Assembly (NCBI RefSeq): GCF_021018805.1 | Contig: NC_086257.1 | Coordinates: forward strand, 21,737,193-21,801,192 | DNA length: 64,000 nucleotides | Direction of reading: 5' to 3' | Source: Prinia subflava | Lineage: Eukaryota > Chordata > Aves > Passeriformes > Cisticolidae | Shown: piece by piece, positions 41,801-54,029 of the stretch | Numbering within the stretch: position 1 is the first letter of the stretch | How the letters are laid out: every line of letters begins with the position of its first letter | Notes under the pieces: generated by a model | What the model was told of the DNA's origin: nothing | Seen by the model: the letters and a program-made list of their open reading frames with translations, nothing else | Databases searched by the model: none | Translations under genes and position numbers: made by a program

Positions 41801-44800
41801 GTCTGGAAGATGGGGTTCTTTGTTTTGGTACAATACCCACACTATAACCAGTCATCATTTTCTGTTCCTTGCTCTCTTAACTTTCATTCTTTATGTGACA
41901 CTATTTGCATTTTAGCTCCAGCAGGCATCAAATAAGCTGTTTAATTAAAAATGTTATTGGGGGTCCAATTTAAGATCAAAGATCACATGCTATCAGAGAT
42001 CCAGTACTTTGATACCACAATAATAGGTACCTTAGAAGTAGTCAGATGGGTTAGATTAGATAGTAATTTTATTTTAGCTTGTTTCCTTTCTCTTAGTACT
42101 CATTCCAGATACCATAACCTGCTAGAAGTTTTAAGAAGAAGCAGTAATTTTTAAAGTGAAAAGTAAAAGCCTCCCAGTTTAAACAAAACTGATCAAAAAT
42201 TATGGAAATAGGAAATTGAGACCTTTAGAATATATAGGACCAAAAGCATAATAAACATTGACTGGGAGCGTAATCCTGAATGCTAACAGAAGTCCATTTG
42301 TTGTAACAAACATTTTGTCTAATTTATTCTTCAAATGTATTACTGCCAGAAAGAATAGAATTTTCAGGCTTTAATGTGTTGATTACTCTTGAACTTCAGC
42401 TTTAACTGCTGGTAGTGTCTCCCACTGAAAAGACCATTTTAATTATCCTTGTCATCCATCTCAGCAAAGTCCATGCATGTGTATTATTTACAGATCATTC
42501 TTTAAACTGCTAACAAGAGATAAAATTAGGCTCTGTTGCCATCAGAGCACAACAACAGTGTGTGAATCTGAGCTCCTTGCAGGGCTCTGACACAAAACTC
42601 AAAAGAAGAGGCGAGGTTGGTTCATTCCTTGGCTGTGCATCTGCACAGTGAGCGCTCAGGTCTCACAGGACATCAATCACCTCTGCAAAGGTGCAAGAAC
42701 CCTCCACTTCTAACCCAGCCCACGGCAGCTAATGGAGCTGGCAGCGTGTTTTTAGCTTTTGTTCTACTTCTGGATTACTTTGATTTTAGATTAAGTAATC
42801 TAAATGTCTGTTTGGTGGAGTACGCTTTTTTTATTATTATTATTATCCTTTCACATTTATAAATTATTCTAAGAGCTCTTCCGGCTAATAAATCATAACG
42901 AGGTTGGTTCTAATGCATTTGAACTATCAGCCAGTATGTGCAGAATGTTATCAGTTTTTGTGTGTTACAGATAGCAGAGGTGGAAAAGTGGTTTTCGAAT
43001 GTGTGAGCTACAGCAAAGATTTTCCATTTGCTTCTGAGCCATTGCCTTTGTGCCGTCTCGGGGATTGGGTTGAAAGGGAGGGGCTGTGATCTGCCAGGAG
43101 GGACCGTCCACAAAGCTTCCTTTGGCACCAATGGAATCCCAAAATCCCAAAATCCCTTAACTGGGCAAAGCTCTGTGACTCCCCCAGACAGACAGCGGAG
43201 CAGAACTCCGGCTCCTGCTTCCCAACCCCCAAAAGACTTTAAATGACTTTCCATTTTTTTTTTCTTTTTCTTCCCCGAAGTGGCTTTGGAAACACGGCAG
43301 GAATGCAAATAAACATGTAAAAGAGTCAGCCTAATCGGGCACATGGTTCTCAGAAGTTCATTACTCTTCGTTATCTGAAAAACTGCAAATAAGAAGGGAA
43401 ACGCCAGCAGGGCAGAGATGCATTGTCACATTGCAGACTTCGTGTTAGGAGGGATAGTTGTGAGTGCTAACAGAAAGCCTAACAACCAAAATTCGGTACT
43501 TGGGTTCAGCCTTGTGAATGGACACTATTTTTAGAAATGAATTAAATTGAAAAAAATCCTTATTTTCCATGTAAATGGACAACTTGTTGAAATTCAGAGG
43601 CAAAAAAACCTTGGGTTAAGTGTAAGACCCACAATTCGATTTGCATGTTGAGTAATTCAGACTGTAATAGAAGCTTTGTCATGTTAAGGTTAGGTCTTTC
43701 CTGTGGCTGTTCAAGTGGGCTCTGAAGACTTTTTAACGTGTTGCAGGATATTAAGGGGGGAAGGTTTGACCTACATCCATTTTTTTCAGACCCACTTCTG
43801 CAGGTTTCATCACACTTCCCGTGTCTTGCATGTGGGACATTGCTGAGGGCAGGATAGGTGCCCAATTGCCTACATACAATTTCATCAGGAAAGGTATATG
43901 ATTTATTGCCCTGTAAAGGGTTTTGACATGAAGCCTGTGAAAAGCACTATATAAATGCCAATACAATATAAAACGTCACACAAATACTTTGCTCATTAAT
44001 TCTGACCCTGTGCTTTTGTACTGGAGAGAAATGAGAGTGAAATATGAATGTGTTCCTTATGCTTTAAGGGGAAAAATGGGGCTGTGGATTTTATAAAGGC
44101 TGATGTGTTAACCTGCCTTTGTGCTTCCTTTAAAGACAAGCAGCGAGAAGCCCACTCCTGCCTGGAAGTTCAACCATGAGTGAAAGCAGACAAAGCCCTA
44201 AAAAGGAGAGCCCCACGTTTGTGATGACAGTCCTTGGTCATGACACAGCTTTCACCACACAAAGAGAGGGTTTCATTTTTTCCTTTCAGAATTCCATTTA
44301 TTTCAGCACTACCAGCTCGGGAAGCCTGTCTGCCATCATCCCATTACAATTTTACTCCGTACATTTTATCATATTATCTTTAAACAGATTAATATCCAGA
44401 TCTTCCCCAGCCTTCATGGCCTGTTTCAGAATGTGGCTTCAGCCGAAGCAGCTGTGCTTCCACCAGAGTGTTTTAGTGACTTGCTAGAGCTGAGCAGCCT
44501 CTGTTGTTCATCTTTGCTTTGGCCAAAGGGGACATAAGCTCCTCAAAGCCCAGATCTCACCAGTCCCCAGCTCCTTCCTTCTGGAAAATCACTGGGGAGG
44601 TCAGGGAGGAAGGGGAAGGATATTGGACATACTGGAAAATCTTTTATCCTCTGCAGGGATTTTCCAGCCCTGCCCAGTTCACTTTGCAGAATGGGAGCCA
44701 GCCTGGCCCAATGAGTGTAAATCACAAAACTCGTGTGTCTGATCAGCTGAGGTTTTCTCTCAGGTGTCCACCCACCTTCATGGTGGGACTTCAGTTTTTT

Positions 44801-45690
44801 AAAATGTTCATGCATCACCTTTAACTATCACTGTGTACTGAGTAAAATTTGTTCCATTCCTTTATTTTGATTTTAGGTTGCTTTTCAAATTCCTTCCCCC
44901 TTCTGTGTTTCTCTGTGATTTCTATTCTTTCTATTTTTGCTTTAAATAGGATGTTCACTTTCTGCTGATCTTTGCTGACATTTTTCCCTTTTGATTTGCA
45001 GTACTATTAATTGCCCTCTGTTCAATGTTTTGTCTACATTCAGAACATGTTTGTTTTTCTCTAGTGGCCCATAATTACTTTCCTCCTCCTACTCTTTAAT
45101 TTTTCCAATTACATTCTCCACTGATGCTCCTTAAAGAGCAAGAAATACTGGGGGTAACCTCCTGAAGATATGAGGATATGACATTTTTGGCCAGAAAGTG
45201 CTTTTAGTCTTGGAAAAGATCTGGGGCTGGAGATATCGACTGCACCTCTATTTACAGGAGTAGATCACTTTTTTGGTTGCAGTTAAATAATTTGTGAGGC
45301 CAGTTTTGTGTTCAGGGATGGTCCTGCATCGCCATCTTCTAGTGGGACTGAGGACAGAGGCAAACAACCCTGCTGTGCTCCTTAAAACAGAGACCTCCAG
45401 CTTTTGGGTTTAGGGAAGCCTCTGTCCATTTCAGGTACCAAAGCAACACAGGAAATCTGCCAGGAAGCAGAAAATCAGGTTCAGTTCTCCGGTGTCCCCA
45501 TTTACCACAGTGGCCTCCAAGCCGCTCTTTCAATCTTGCCTCCGGCCCGTTCATTTTCCTCTGTTTTCCTTTCAGCCTCAATGTTGTGGAAATCCAGGTC
45601 CTTCCTACAGGCAGAAACAAGATCTGCTTCATAGTTGGCACCCCGCACCATTTTCACAGGGAAACATTTCCCGGCGAGTGCTGTGCAGAG
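38813..45690. other. TERC-MECOM intergenic region, second part
   Basis: About 7 kb of AT-rich sequence with homopolymer tracts (for example a T run near 40.06 kb). No gene, RNA or mobile element is recognised. The frames at 43.5-44.8 kb have no domain or splice support. Confidence 0.55.
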
Positions 45691-46340
45691 CTCTCCGCTG
45701 CGCCGTGCGCGTCCCCGCGCCTATGAATGTGTTTCATTCTTGGCGGCCGCGTGTTTTCAGCGGCGCTTCCACCAGGGACAGCCTCATTCCAGGCCTGCTG
45801 CGAGCCCCGAGCCAGCTCCGCTTCCCGGCAGGCGCCGGTACCGGGCCCTGACCCCGAATCCCATCCAAAGCCGCTTTTTTTGGGAGCCTTTTCTGCCCCG
45901 TCTCGGCGCGGGGTGCGCACCCGCCTGCCCGCGCCCTGCAGTGCGGAGCGGCGGCCGCGAGGGGGCGCCGCAGACCGCGGGGCGGCGCGCAGGGGCGCGC
46001 AAGGGCCGGGCCGCCCGCGCAGGGGCGCGCAGGGCGCTGCGGGAGCGCGCAGGGCCGCGCAGGGCGCTGCGGGAGCGCGCAGGGCCGCGCAGGGCGCTGC
46101 GGGAGCGCGCAGGGCCGCGCAGGGCGCTGCGGGAGCGCGCAGGGCCGCGCAGGGCGCTGCGGGAGCGCGCAGGGCCGGGAGAACCCCCGCGGCCGCCGCA
46201 GCACCCGCGGCTGCTCCGCGCTCAGCCGCTCCCAGCGGGTCTCTCCGCCAGCGCGGCCCCAGCAGCGCTCCCGAGGGGCGGCGGGGGCTCCGCGGGCGCT
46301 GCCGCCCCTCGAAAGTCGTTCAGAGGCAGCAGCGCAGGGC
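45690..46340. promoter_or_regulatory. CpG island with embedded GC minisatellite
   Basis: An abrupt GC- and CpG-rich block in AT-rich flanks, 4 kb before MECOM exon 1. It could be an alternative MECOM or lncRNA promoter. No exon is recognisable. Its 217-254 codon frames on both strands come from the repeat and the base composition. Confidence 0.55.
46018..46176. repeat. 30-bp GC-rich minisatellite, about 5 copies
   Basis: Perfect or near-perfect copies of AGGGCGCTGCGGGAGCGCGC followed by AGGGCCGCGC, period 30 bp, from 46031, with degenerate 10-20-bp precursors just upstream. Confidence 0.93.
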
Positions 46341-46845
46341 GCAGACAGCGAGGCTTTGTGCAGGCGTGTGCGTGGAGCACAGCGCAAAGCAGGGAATAAA
46401 AATAAAGGAAAGGGGGAGAGAAAAGAAAAAAAAAAAAAGTGGTCAGAGTAGGTTTGTTAAGGAATCCGGTAAGTTATAGGAAGCAAAATTAAATGTCTGG
46501 TGCTTACACGACGGCATGTTTTACAAGGGAGAAGGAAACTGTGCAGAAAATGCATGGGCTTTTATTGTTGGATTTCATTGCCTGTATTGTGGTGGATGCT
46601 TTATGCTACGGAGAGCAAGTTTAATTGAACCAGATCGCTGATTTCATATAGTAGGGGGCATGGGGTGGGTTTTTTTGTTTTGTTTTGTTTTCAGAGTTAA
46701 CCGTTTCGGGGACTAGAGGCAGGCAGCGCTGAGCTCCACAGCTCCGAGTTTCAAGCCAGCAAATAAAAACACATTACATAAAAACAAACACCGAGCCCAG
46801 TTATCAAAGCCTCAATCTCTAGCTATTATTTTCTCTTGTATTTGG

Positions 46846-46849
<4 letters not shown>

Positions 46850-46891
<42 letters not shown>
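46850..46891. repeat. Poly-T homopolymer of 42 bases
   Basis: An uninterrupted T run. On the minus strand it would be a poly(A) tail, but no retrocopy body or target-site duplication is recognisable beside it. Confidence 0.95.
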
Positions 46892-46898
<7 letters not shown>

Positions 46899-48180
46899 AT
46901 CTGTCTTTCCCAGCCTTTCCCAGGACTGCAAAGCAAAGCCGACAGCTTCCATGTGACCACCTAGGACAGGAGGCATTTTCTGCTGGGAAACTTTGCAGTG
47001 GTTTTCTCTTTTCCTTCCCTTCTGAGAGCTCAGAAAAGAAAACGTGCAATCTTCCCAGTGATTAAAATCTCCGTATTTGTCTTCAGACTTATCGGGTTTA
47101 TCCAAACTTTTGTGTGTGTGTGTGTAGCCCCCCGCCCCCCCTCCTGTGCATTTGTAAAGTAGCCCCATCTAGCAATGATAAATATCCCTGTTGATCACTT
47201 GATTGATTACCTCTCGGAAAGGTCACGCGGGCTTGCAGTAATTTCCTTTTGCCTAAGGCTCCCTTTTCACTTTTACTCCCGCACGACAGCTCCAAGTATA
47301 CAGGATCTTTATTTTTGATTTTTAACCCCTAAATAGCTCCCCGAAAACAATGCGTCGGTGAAAAGAAGGAGGGAAATCAGCCGGCGGCTCCGCGCTGCCC
47401 CAGCCCTGCCGCGCTCTCCCGGGGCGGGTTTGGGGAGGGAGAGCCTCCCTCCCCTGCTCTCCTGTGGACTGAGAATTCGGATTTAAACAACCAGACAAGC
47501 TATTAATTTACCCATGCTACCCAGGGTCCTGAACCCAATTAATTTCTAATAATTACAGCCCAAGGGGGCTGGAGAGATCCCTCTGCCTCTTTCTAGCCTT
47601 GCCACTTCGCGGCACCGAGGTCAGCATATAATAATAAAGTGTATATTTTGAAAGTGATCAGCAGAACAGTGAGTTATTGCAATGAATGAAAATTGTTTCC
47701 ATTTTGGCTAATTGAGCCCGTGGCTGAAAGCTGGAGTTCTGAGACTAAATAAAGAGGACTGTTTTATTTCGACGTGGGCTGGAAATCCCTGCATAGCTTT
47801 TCGGTCACCCAGCAAGAAACTTAATTTCTTAACAGCAAACCTGAAATCAAGCGTTGGGTAAACAGTATTAATAATTGCATTACAATGATTAAATTAATCT
47901 TACTGGTAGCTAGGAGAATATAGATTGAGATTGAATAACACGATGTAAAGTTCACTGCACAAAGACAATAGCACAACAAATACCTCGATAAAGAATTCCA
48001 ACTTTTCTCCAAGTAGACTGCGGGGCTTGTTCAATTATAATGTAAGGAAGAGAAAATTTCCTGTTACGGGGAAAGCACTGAAACCTGTGTATGAAGAGGT
48101 GCTTTTGGTCTCCCAGCCTGTATTAGAAATAGATTTAATTCCACCCCTCCATCCGGAAAAATATATGTCCCCAAATTTTA
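46892..48180. other. MECOM upstream non-coding region, possible conserved elements
   Basis: Contains a (TG)n run near 47.11 kb. From about 47.47 to 47.76 kb it has homeodomain-type AT-rich motifs (CCAATTAATTTCTAATAATT, GGCTAATTGAGCC) with the look of a conserved enhancer. This is visual judgement only. Confidence 0.35.
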
Positions 48181-49260
48181 GTCTCCGTTTCTGCCCGTGG
48201 ATCTGCCGAAAGCGAGCCCGCATCCCCGTCGCCAGCCGCTTCCCACCCGGGAGGGAGCCGAGGCTGCCGGCGCCAACGAAACGGAATTCCCGGGGGGCTG
48301 CCCGGGACTTTTCGGGGAAGGGGGAGAACACGACGGGGCCGAGCGGGCGATGCTGGGGCCGCCGGGCGGGCTGCGGGGGCGGCGGGGGCGGCGGCCGGAG
48401 CCCCGGGCGGGCGGCGCGGCACCTGCCGGGCTCCCGGGCCGCTGGGACGGCGGGCAGGTGGCGGTGACAGGCGGGCACGGCCGGGTCAGGGCTGCCCTCC
48501 CGGGAAACTCGCATCTGTGCCCCCGGCCCCGCACGGGGCTGGACCGCCTGGGTGCGAGCGGGGCCCCGGGCACGGGGAAGGACGCGCATCTCCGCCCGGG
48601 CGGCGGCTTTGCCGGGGTCTCCGCTTAACCCGGGGGCGCGGGAGGCGGGGGGAGTTTTGCGAAGTTCACGGGCGTTTTCATTTCTCCCAAGTGACCGGGC
48701 GCCGCAGGTCGGGGGTGTGTGCGGGGTGATCTGGGGACAGCTCGCTGCAGCCCCGCAAGGAAAGGCGCTGTTTGCGGGCGAGGTCGGGGCTCGGGCAGTG
48801 CCAGGACCCCGACAGCAGCCCCGGCCCCCGGGCCGGCCCCGCGCATCCCCCGCGCCCCGGCCCTGCCTCCGCCGGGCAGGGTGGCCCAGCTCCTCCCGGG
48901 ACACTCCGATGGGTGCAGGGGGGTGGAGGAGGCCCCTGCCCGCCTGCCCCTCCTGCTCCGGGTTAGGTGCGCCCCTGCCCGGCGGGGGGATGTGGAGTGG
49001 GCAGAGAACAGCTGCGTGCCCTTAAAAAAAAATAATACAAGCTACAAATTAAAAAGAACCGATTGGCATCAAGCAAGGCTCCGCAGTGCGGGTTCAAGTG
49101 CTTGCGCCTGTCTGCCGGGCGTTCGGGGCAGAGCGTGGGATCCGCGGTGCCCCCGCCCCACGCACGGCGCTGTCCCCGGTGGGGTGCGGGGGGCGCTCCA
49201 CGGGCGGCTCCGATCCACAGCACCGGCAGCCGGGGGGTGGGAGGTGGGATTGAAGGGGGA
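48180..49260. promoter_or_regulatory. CpG island upstream of MECOM exon 1
   Basis: About 1 kb of very GC- and CpG-rich sequence, separated by AT-rich DNA from the MECOM promoter island. The overlapping long frames on both strands are typical CpG-island artefacts. Confidence 0.65.
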
Positions 49261-49864
49261 AGGGGAGATGCGGAGGATTTTATTAAAACAAAAAGTTGAG
49301 CAGCGTGTATGTACTGGCGCAGCCCCGAGTCTGAAAGATTGTAATTTTCTTTTATGGTGTCTGGCAGGATTTGCAACAGATATTAATGGGAACATAAATA
49401 GCGCATGGAAGGTATTGAACAAAACTGTTTAATGCAAGGAGGTTGTACCAGGGGAAAATCTATACATAGTTTGGATTGATTCATACCTCGGACACAGCCG
49501 TCCCCTAAAGGAGTTCCCAATTTCTGAGCGCTCCCTCTTTGATTGGCAAACCCTGTAATTAAAACAGATTAGAGCGGTCGGTGTTACTGTTTTTAAAACG
49601 CTTTTTTTTTCTGCCCAACTGGTGGTGGCTGAGCCGAGTTCAAGGTGGCGAAAAAGTGTGCGCGCCGGGAAAGTGTACGATTTCATGGTACGCATACATA
49701 ATAAAACATGTAATCAAATTATATCTCTGTGCCTATATATGCGGAAAGATCTACGGTCATTGCTGCCGGGTGAGAATAAACTATTTAAACCTTGCAAACA
49801 CTCAAGAACTGTATTAATATCCCATTAAAAAAAAAAAAAAAGGTGGGAAAAAAAGGTGTCACTT

Positions 49865-51085
49865 GTCCCCCCAGCCCTTGCCCCGCGGGAGCGCGGCTCT
49901 CCCCGCGGTGACCCCTCCCGGGGGCGCGGGCGGCGGAGCGGCCGCGGTGGCGCAGCCCGGCGGCGGCTGCGCGCCTCGTCCCGGCCCGTCCCGGCCCCGG
50001 TGCCGGCTGTCAGGGTCCCCACCGGCCGTGATGGATCGCTGCAAACTTTTTTTTGGCGGCGCTGAAATGTTGAAGAGCGGGGGGGAGCCGCCCGTGCGCA
50101 TGTGCGAAGGTGTCCAAACTGACAATGCTGGAGAGATAGCGAGCCGGGATTGAGAGAAAGGGAGAGTGTGTGTGCGGGAGAGGGAGAGGAGAGAGGGAGA
50201 GGGGGAGCGAAAAAGGAGGAAAAGCTCCGGGAGGAAAAAAAAAAAAGCCCCCCCCCCACCCCAAGCCCACGCCAGCATCGGCCGCGGGACTGGCAGCATG
50301 CGATCCAAGGGCAGGGCGAGGAAGCTGGCCGCAAGTAGGTGCAATACCCCTTTCTCTTGGCTTTTCACCCTCCCTCTCTGCCATGTTGCATAGACATGTC
50401 TGGTGCGGCGTGGAGCTCGCAGGCAACCTGCAGCATCCCCTCGCAGCCTCCCGGCCCGGCCCGGCTCGGCGCGGCCCGGCTCGGCGGGCGGCGGCGCGGA
50501 CCGGGGCGGGGGGTGCTGCGGCCGGAGCCGGGCCGGGGGTGCGGGCGGCCGGCGGGAGGTGGGGAAGGAGTTGAGGAAAAGTTCAGTGGCGAGCGCTGGA
50601 AGTTGCTGCCGCCGCCGGGGGCTGGAGTGGGGGGGGGTCGGGGAAGGGGGGGTGCGAGAGGCTCCGGGCCCTATAGTGGGCGCTGTGGGCTGTCGCAGGG
50701 CCGGGGGCCGCGGGGGGGCGGCCAGCGCGGGGGCGCGGAGGGGCAGCGGCGGCTCCGCGGGGAGGCGGCCAGCCCCGGGCGCAGGTAGCCGCCGCGGAGC
50801 TACCGGGCACCGCTCGCTCGCCCGCGGGCTTGTGCCGAAAGGCGGCTCCCCGAGCGCACAGAGCCGATCCGATCCGATCCGCGCCGGGGCGGGCGGGGCC
50901 GCGGAGCCGCTCCGCGTGGCCGGGATGCTCCGCGCGGTTCGGCGGGGACGGCGGGGCCCGGAGCGCTTCCCAGCCCGCTGGAGTCGCCCGCTAAAAGTTG
51001 ATGTAAATGTTGTAATTTCAGGCGCTTTTCCAGCAGTTTTTTTATGCAGTTTGGCCGCCCGAAGGTCTGTGTTCCGCGAGGCGAG
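49865..51085 (+). promoter_or_regulatory. MECOM: MECOM (MDS1) CpG-island promoter and 5'UTR
   Basis: A CpG island surrounding the first coding exon. The sequence just upstream of the ATG (50150-50260) is purine-rich (GAGAGGGAGAGG type), then a C run, consistent with a GC/GA-rich 5'UTR. No convincing TATA box is seen. The start site cannot be fixed by eye. Confidence 0.75.
50298..50334 (+). CDS. MECOM: MECOM (MDS1-EVI1/PRDM3) first coding exon, 5'-partial gene
   Basis: The ATG, in acceptable Kozak context (A at -3), opens MRSKGRARKLAA and stops one base into the next codon at the donor A|GTAGGT. It matches the conserved N-terminus of the long MDS1-EVI1 isoform (MRSKGRARKLA in mammals). That isoform encodes the PR/SET-domain zinc-finger protein PRDM3, a nuclear H3K9 methyltransferase and transcription regulator of haematopoietic stem cells and development. 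Only 37 coding bases are here. The next exon, with the NNECVYGNYPE-type sequence, is not found before the window end, in line with the very long first intron of this gene. The basic peptide is nuclear-targeting-like. Position next to TERC and strand agree with the known locus. Confidence 0.92.
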
Positions 51086-52429
51086 GGCTCGGCCGTCCAC
51101 ACGCAAAGCCCAACTTACTTAATTATTTGTCTTACACTCACCCCATCTGTTTCTCCTTTATGATAGTGATCTCTGCTTTTAACTGCTGCAGTGTTTGGGC
51201 TCCTTTTCTAATTTTTTTTTTTTTTTTAATGAGGGATTCAACAACAAAACTTCGCCAGCTTTTGCGTCCTATTTTAAAAGCAACTGATGTCTTTATTTTC
51301 TCTGACACAACTGGGCAAGTTTCATTTGATATCCAAGGCGATGGTAACTCACATTCCCGAGTGAAAAAAAAGATGGGCAGGAGAAAAAAAGTCAGATGAA
51401 ATGTTGCATGAGTTGCGTGACGTAAAAAGCAGATGCTTATTTACTCTTTATTTGTGAAGGGGGAAAAAATAGAGAAGCGTGGAAAAGGGGAAGTGAAAGA
51501 TGTCCCTGGATCATCAGCAGCTTTTCTGTGAACCTGAACAACAGCAGCAACCTGCGTTTGATTAGGTGATCTTAAAGTGGATAATCCAGCGCCCTCGATT
51601 CGAAAACAAATATATTTTTAAATCTCAAGGTTGCCATCCCTGCTTTGGAGCAAATTATGGGGGAAAAGATCCCCCATCCCGACCAAATCCGTCAGGTTTC
51701 TTCTCCTCTCCCTCGCTTTGCTGGCTGCGCAGCGATGCAGGGCTCCTGCTGCTGCTCCTGCTCCGGCTCCAGCTCCGCGGGCGAGATCCGATCGACTGCA
51801 AACTTTGTGCGTCCTGCAGCAGCAGCAGCGCTTTCCCCTCCTAGACAGATGTGTTGCATTAAATAATCCTTCGGTTACAATCGGCTCATAAAGGAAATCA
51901 TATTTAAAAAGCCGGGATTTATTTCTTTTTTTTTGTGTTCCGAAAAGCTGCTTCTTTCCCCCCCGAAGAGCGTCTCAGTTTCATGGCAAGTGGAAGGAGG
52001 GTTGGAGACGACCCCTTTAATTTAGTCGCTCGAGAGAAAAGGGGTTTAGCTTTTCAGTTCTTTCTGTCTGAGTTAGGAATAGGAAAACATTTTGCAGCCT
52101 TCACCCTATTACGGGGAAAAAGATACAGATCGGGATAGAGCGCATTTCTTGTGTTATTTCACTTTTACCGCTTTTATGCGTGAAACAAAAAAGTCGCCCC
52201 GATTGCGTGACTGTCGCCAATACACAGGGCAGCTTTTCCCTCCTAATTAAGGGAGAATACCTGAAGGGTATTTTCTTGACCTCAGCGTAAAATTACTAAA
52301 AAATAATTTTGAGGCTTTGCCCCCCCTCTTAAAAAAATAAACAGAAAAATAATTCAGAAGAAACAAAAAAGAGCCACGCGGCGAATAGCCAGTGATTTTT
52401 TTAAATGTCCAGCTGTAAAAATAAGGCGA

Positions 52430-52700
52430 AGCAGAGGCTGAAGTGGGTCTGCCCGCCGCGCTCTCGGGAGGCTGGCGGTGAGGAGCGGGCTGCGGGGAGC
52501 GCTGCGGGCCCGGGGGCTGCGGGCCCGGCTGCACCTGCGAGGGCATCCCCGCTCCTGGAGGGGCCGGGACGGGCCCCGGCCCCCGTGGCAGCCGCTTTTC
52601 CACTCGGGTGGGTTTGTGCCTGCCTGGTGAAACCGTATCCCCGAATAACCCCCGCCCCAGCACGGGCCGCCGCAGCCCCGCAGCCGGCCCGGGGTAGCCC
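52430..52700. promoter_or_regulatory. Small CpG-rich block in MECOM intron 1
   Basis: About 270 bp of CpG-rich sequence flanked by AT-rich DNA. It is a possible alternative promoter or enhancer; nothing more specific can be seen. Confidence 0.4.
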
Positions 52701-53009
52701 CAGCCACCCAGTAGCCTCATAAAGAGACAGAAGGTGATCAGATTAGGGGAACACACGTGAATAAGGAGGCACTTGTTACTTTTACACTTTATCACCACTC
52801 TTTTACAGGCAATTTAGTGCAGTCAAGGTAGATCCAGATCCCTCTAACCATCTGAGATAGTAAAATAGCACTTTCCTAAGTTTCAGCAGGTTTTCCTGCG
52901 CCTGTAATTTGCCTCAGTCTAGTACTTAAAAGGCTTGATTGAAAAACAGAGCCGGCAAGTTTATTTGCCTGTTTAAGACTGTCCGGGAATTTGTTTTCGA
53001 GCAGGGAGA

Positions 53010-53425
53010 TGTTTGCCGTGTCCCGGCTGCCGGCCCTCTCGGCGAGGCTGTTTATTTGCCATCGCTTTACCATCGCCTCCGCCTCCGGGCGGCTGCACCG
53101 CCGCGGGCACCGTGTGCTATGTCCCGGCACGGGGCTGCAGCGCGGGCGGCCGGCAGCCCCTCTGTCCCTCGGTCCCTCTGTCCCTCTGTCCCTCTGTGCC
53201 TCGGTCCCTCGCACTCCGCCCCGCCCGGCCCGGCCCCGCCGCGGCTGCTGCCGCCGGCACCGCCCCGGCACCGGGCTCGGCCCGGCTCGGTACCGCCCGG
53301 CCCGGCCCGGCCCGGCCCGGGGCATCCCCGGCGCGGCGCTGTCCGCGGGCGGCTCCTGCGCGGCGGGCGCGGGCACGGGGGGCTGCGGGGACGGGCCAGA
53401 CAATCCCATTATACGCCGGGCATAT
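53010..53425. promoter_or_regulatory. CpG island in MECOM intron 1
   Basis: A dense CpG block with runs of CGGCCCGGCC, ending shortly before the pyrimidine tract. No exon is recognised. Confidence 0.5.
53158..53211. repeat. 10-bp tandem repeat, about 5 copies
   Basis: Copies of TCCCTCTG and TCCCTCGG type units with a 10-bp period inside the CpG island. Confidence 0.8.
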
Positions 53426-53540
53426 TTTCACCAGGCGCTTCATTAACCCTTTTCAGGGCGGACAGCGCGCGTGTGGCTTTCCGCTCCCTCTTTCTGCCCT
53501 TCCTTCATTCCTTCTCTCCTCCTCTACCCTCTTTTTCTCC

Positions 53541-53774
53541 TTCTTTTCTTTTCTTTTCTTTTCTTTTCTTTTCTTTTCTTTTCTTTTCTTTTCTTTTCTT
53601 TTCTTTTCTTTTCTTTTCTTTTCTTTTCTTTTCTTTTCTTTTCTTTTCTTTTCTTTTCTTTTCTTTTCTTTTCTTTTCTTTTCTTTTCTTTTCTTTTCTT
53701 TTCTTTTCTTTTCTTTTCTTTTCTTTTCTTTTCTTTTCTTTTCTTTTCTTTTCTTTTCTTTTCTTTTCTTTTCT
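53541..53774. repeat. (TTTTC)n pentanucleotide microsatellite, about 46 copies
   Basis: An uninterrupted TTTTC/GAAAA tract of about 234 bp within a longer polypyrimidine stretch (about 53.50-53.84 kb). All frames through it are open (FSFLF-type), which creates spurious 177-308 codon reading frames. Confidence 0.97.
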
Positions 53775-54029
53775 TTCCTTCTCCCCTTCCCCCCCCTTCT
53801 TCCTTTTTTTTTTCCCTCTCTCTCCTTTCTATCCTCTCTTACTCAGGGCTAACATCCACTCCTGAATTTAGGACCAGCTTTGCCGCCTGGGCTGAGCCCA
53901 GGGCTGAGCTTTGCGGTGCCTCCTGGCTGCTCCCCGGCCACCCCGGGCCGGCCGCGGTGCCGGCACAGAAAGGACACAAAGGAAAAGGACGGTCCGAAAG
54001 CTGAGCTCGTTATTAATGCAGCCCTGCTT

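Noticed and set aside
45635..46479. Arg/Ala-rich frames of 217-254 codons
   Set aside because: CpG-island composition plus the 30-bp repeat keep several frames open on both strands at once.
49859..51106. 415-codon minus-strand frame across the MECOM promoter
   Set aside because: CpG-island artefact antisense to MECOM exon 1; low-complexity Pro/Arg/Ala content and no domain.
52939..54004. Frames of 177-308 codons rich in FSFLF or SFLFF repeats, superficially like transmembrane proteins
   Set aside because: They are translations of the (TTTTC)n microsatellite. All frames through it are equally open.
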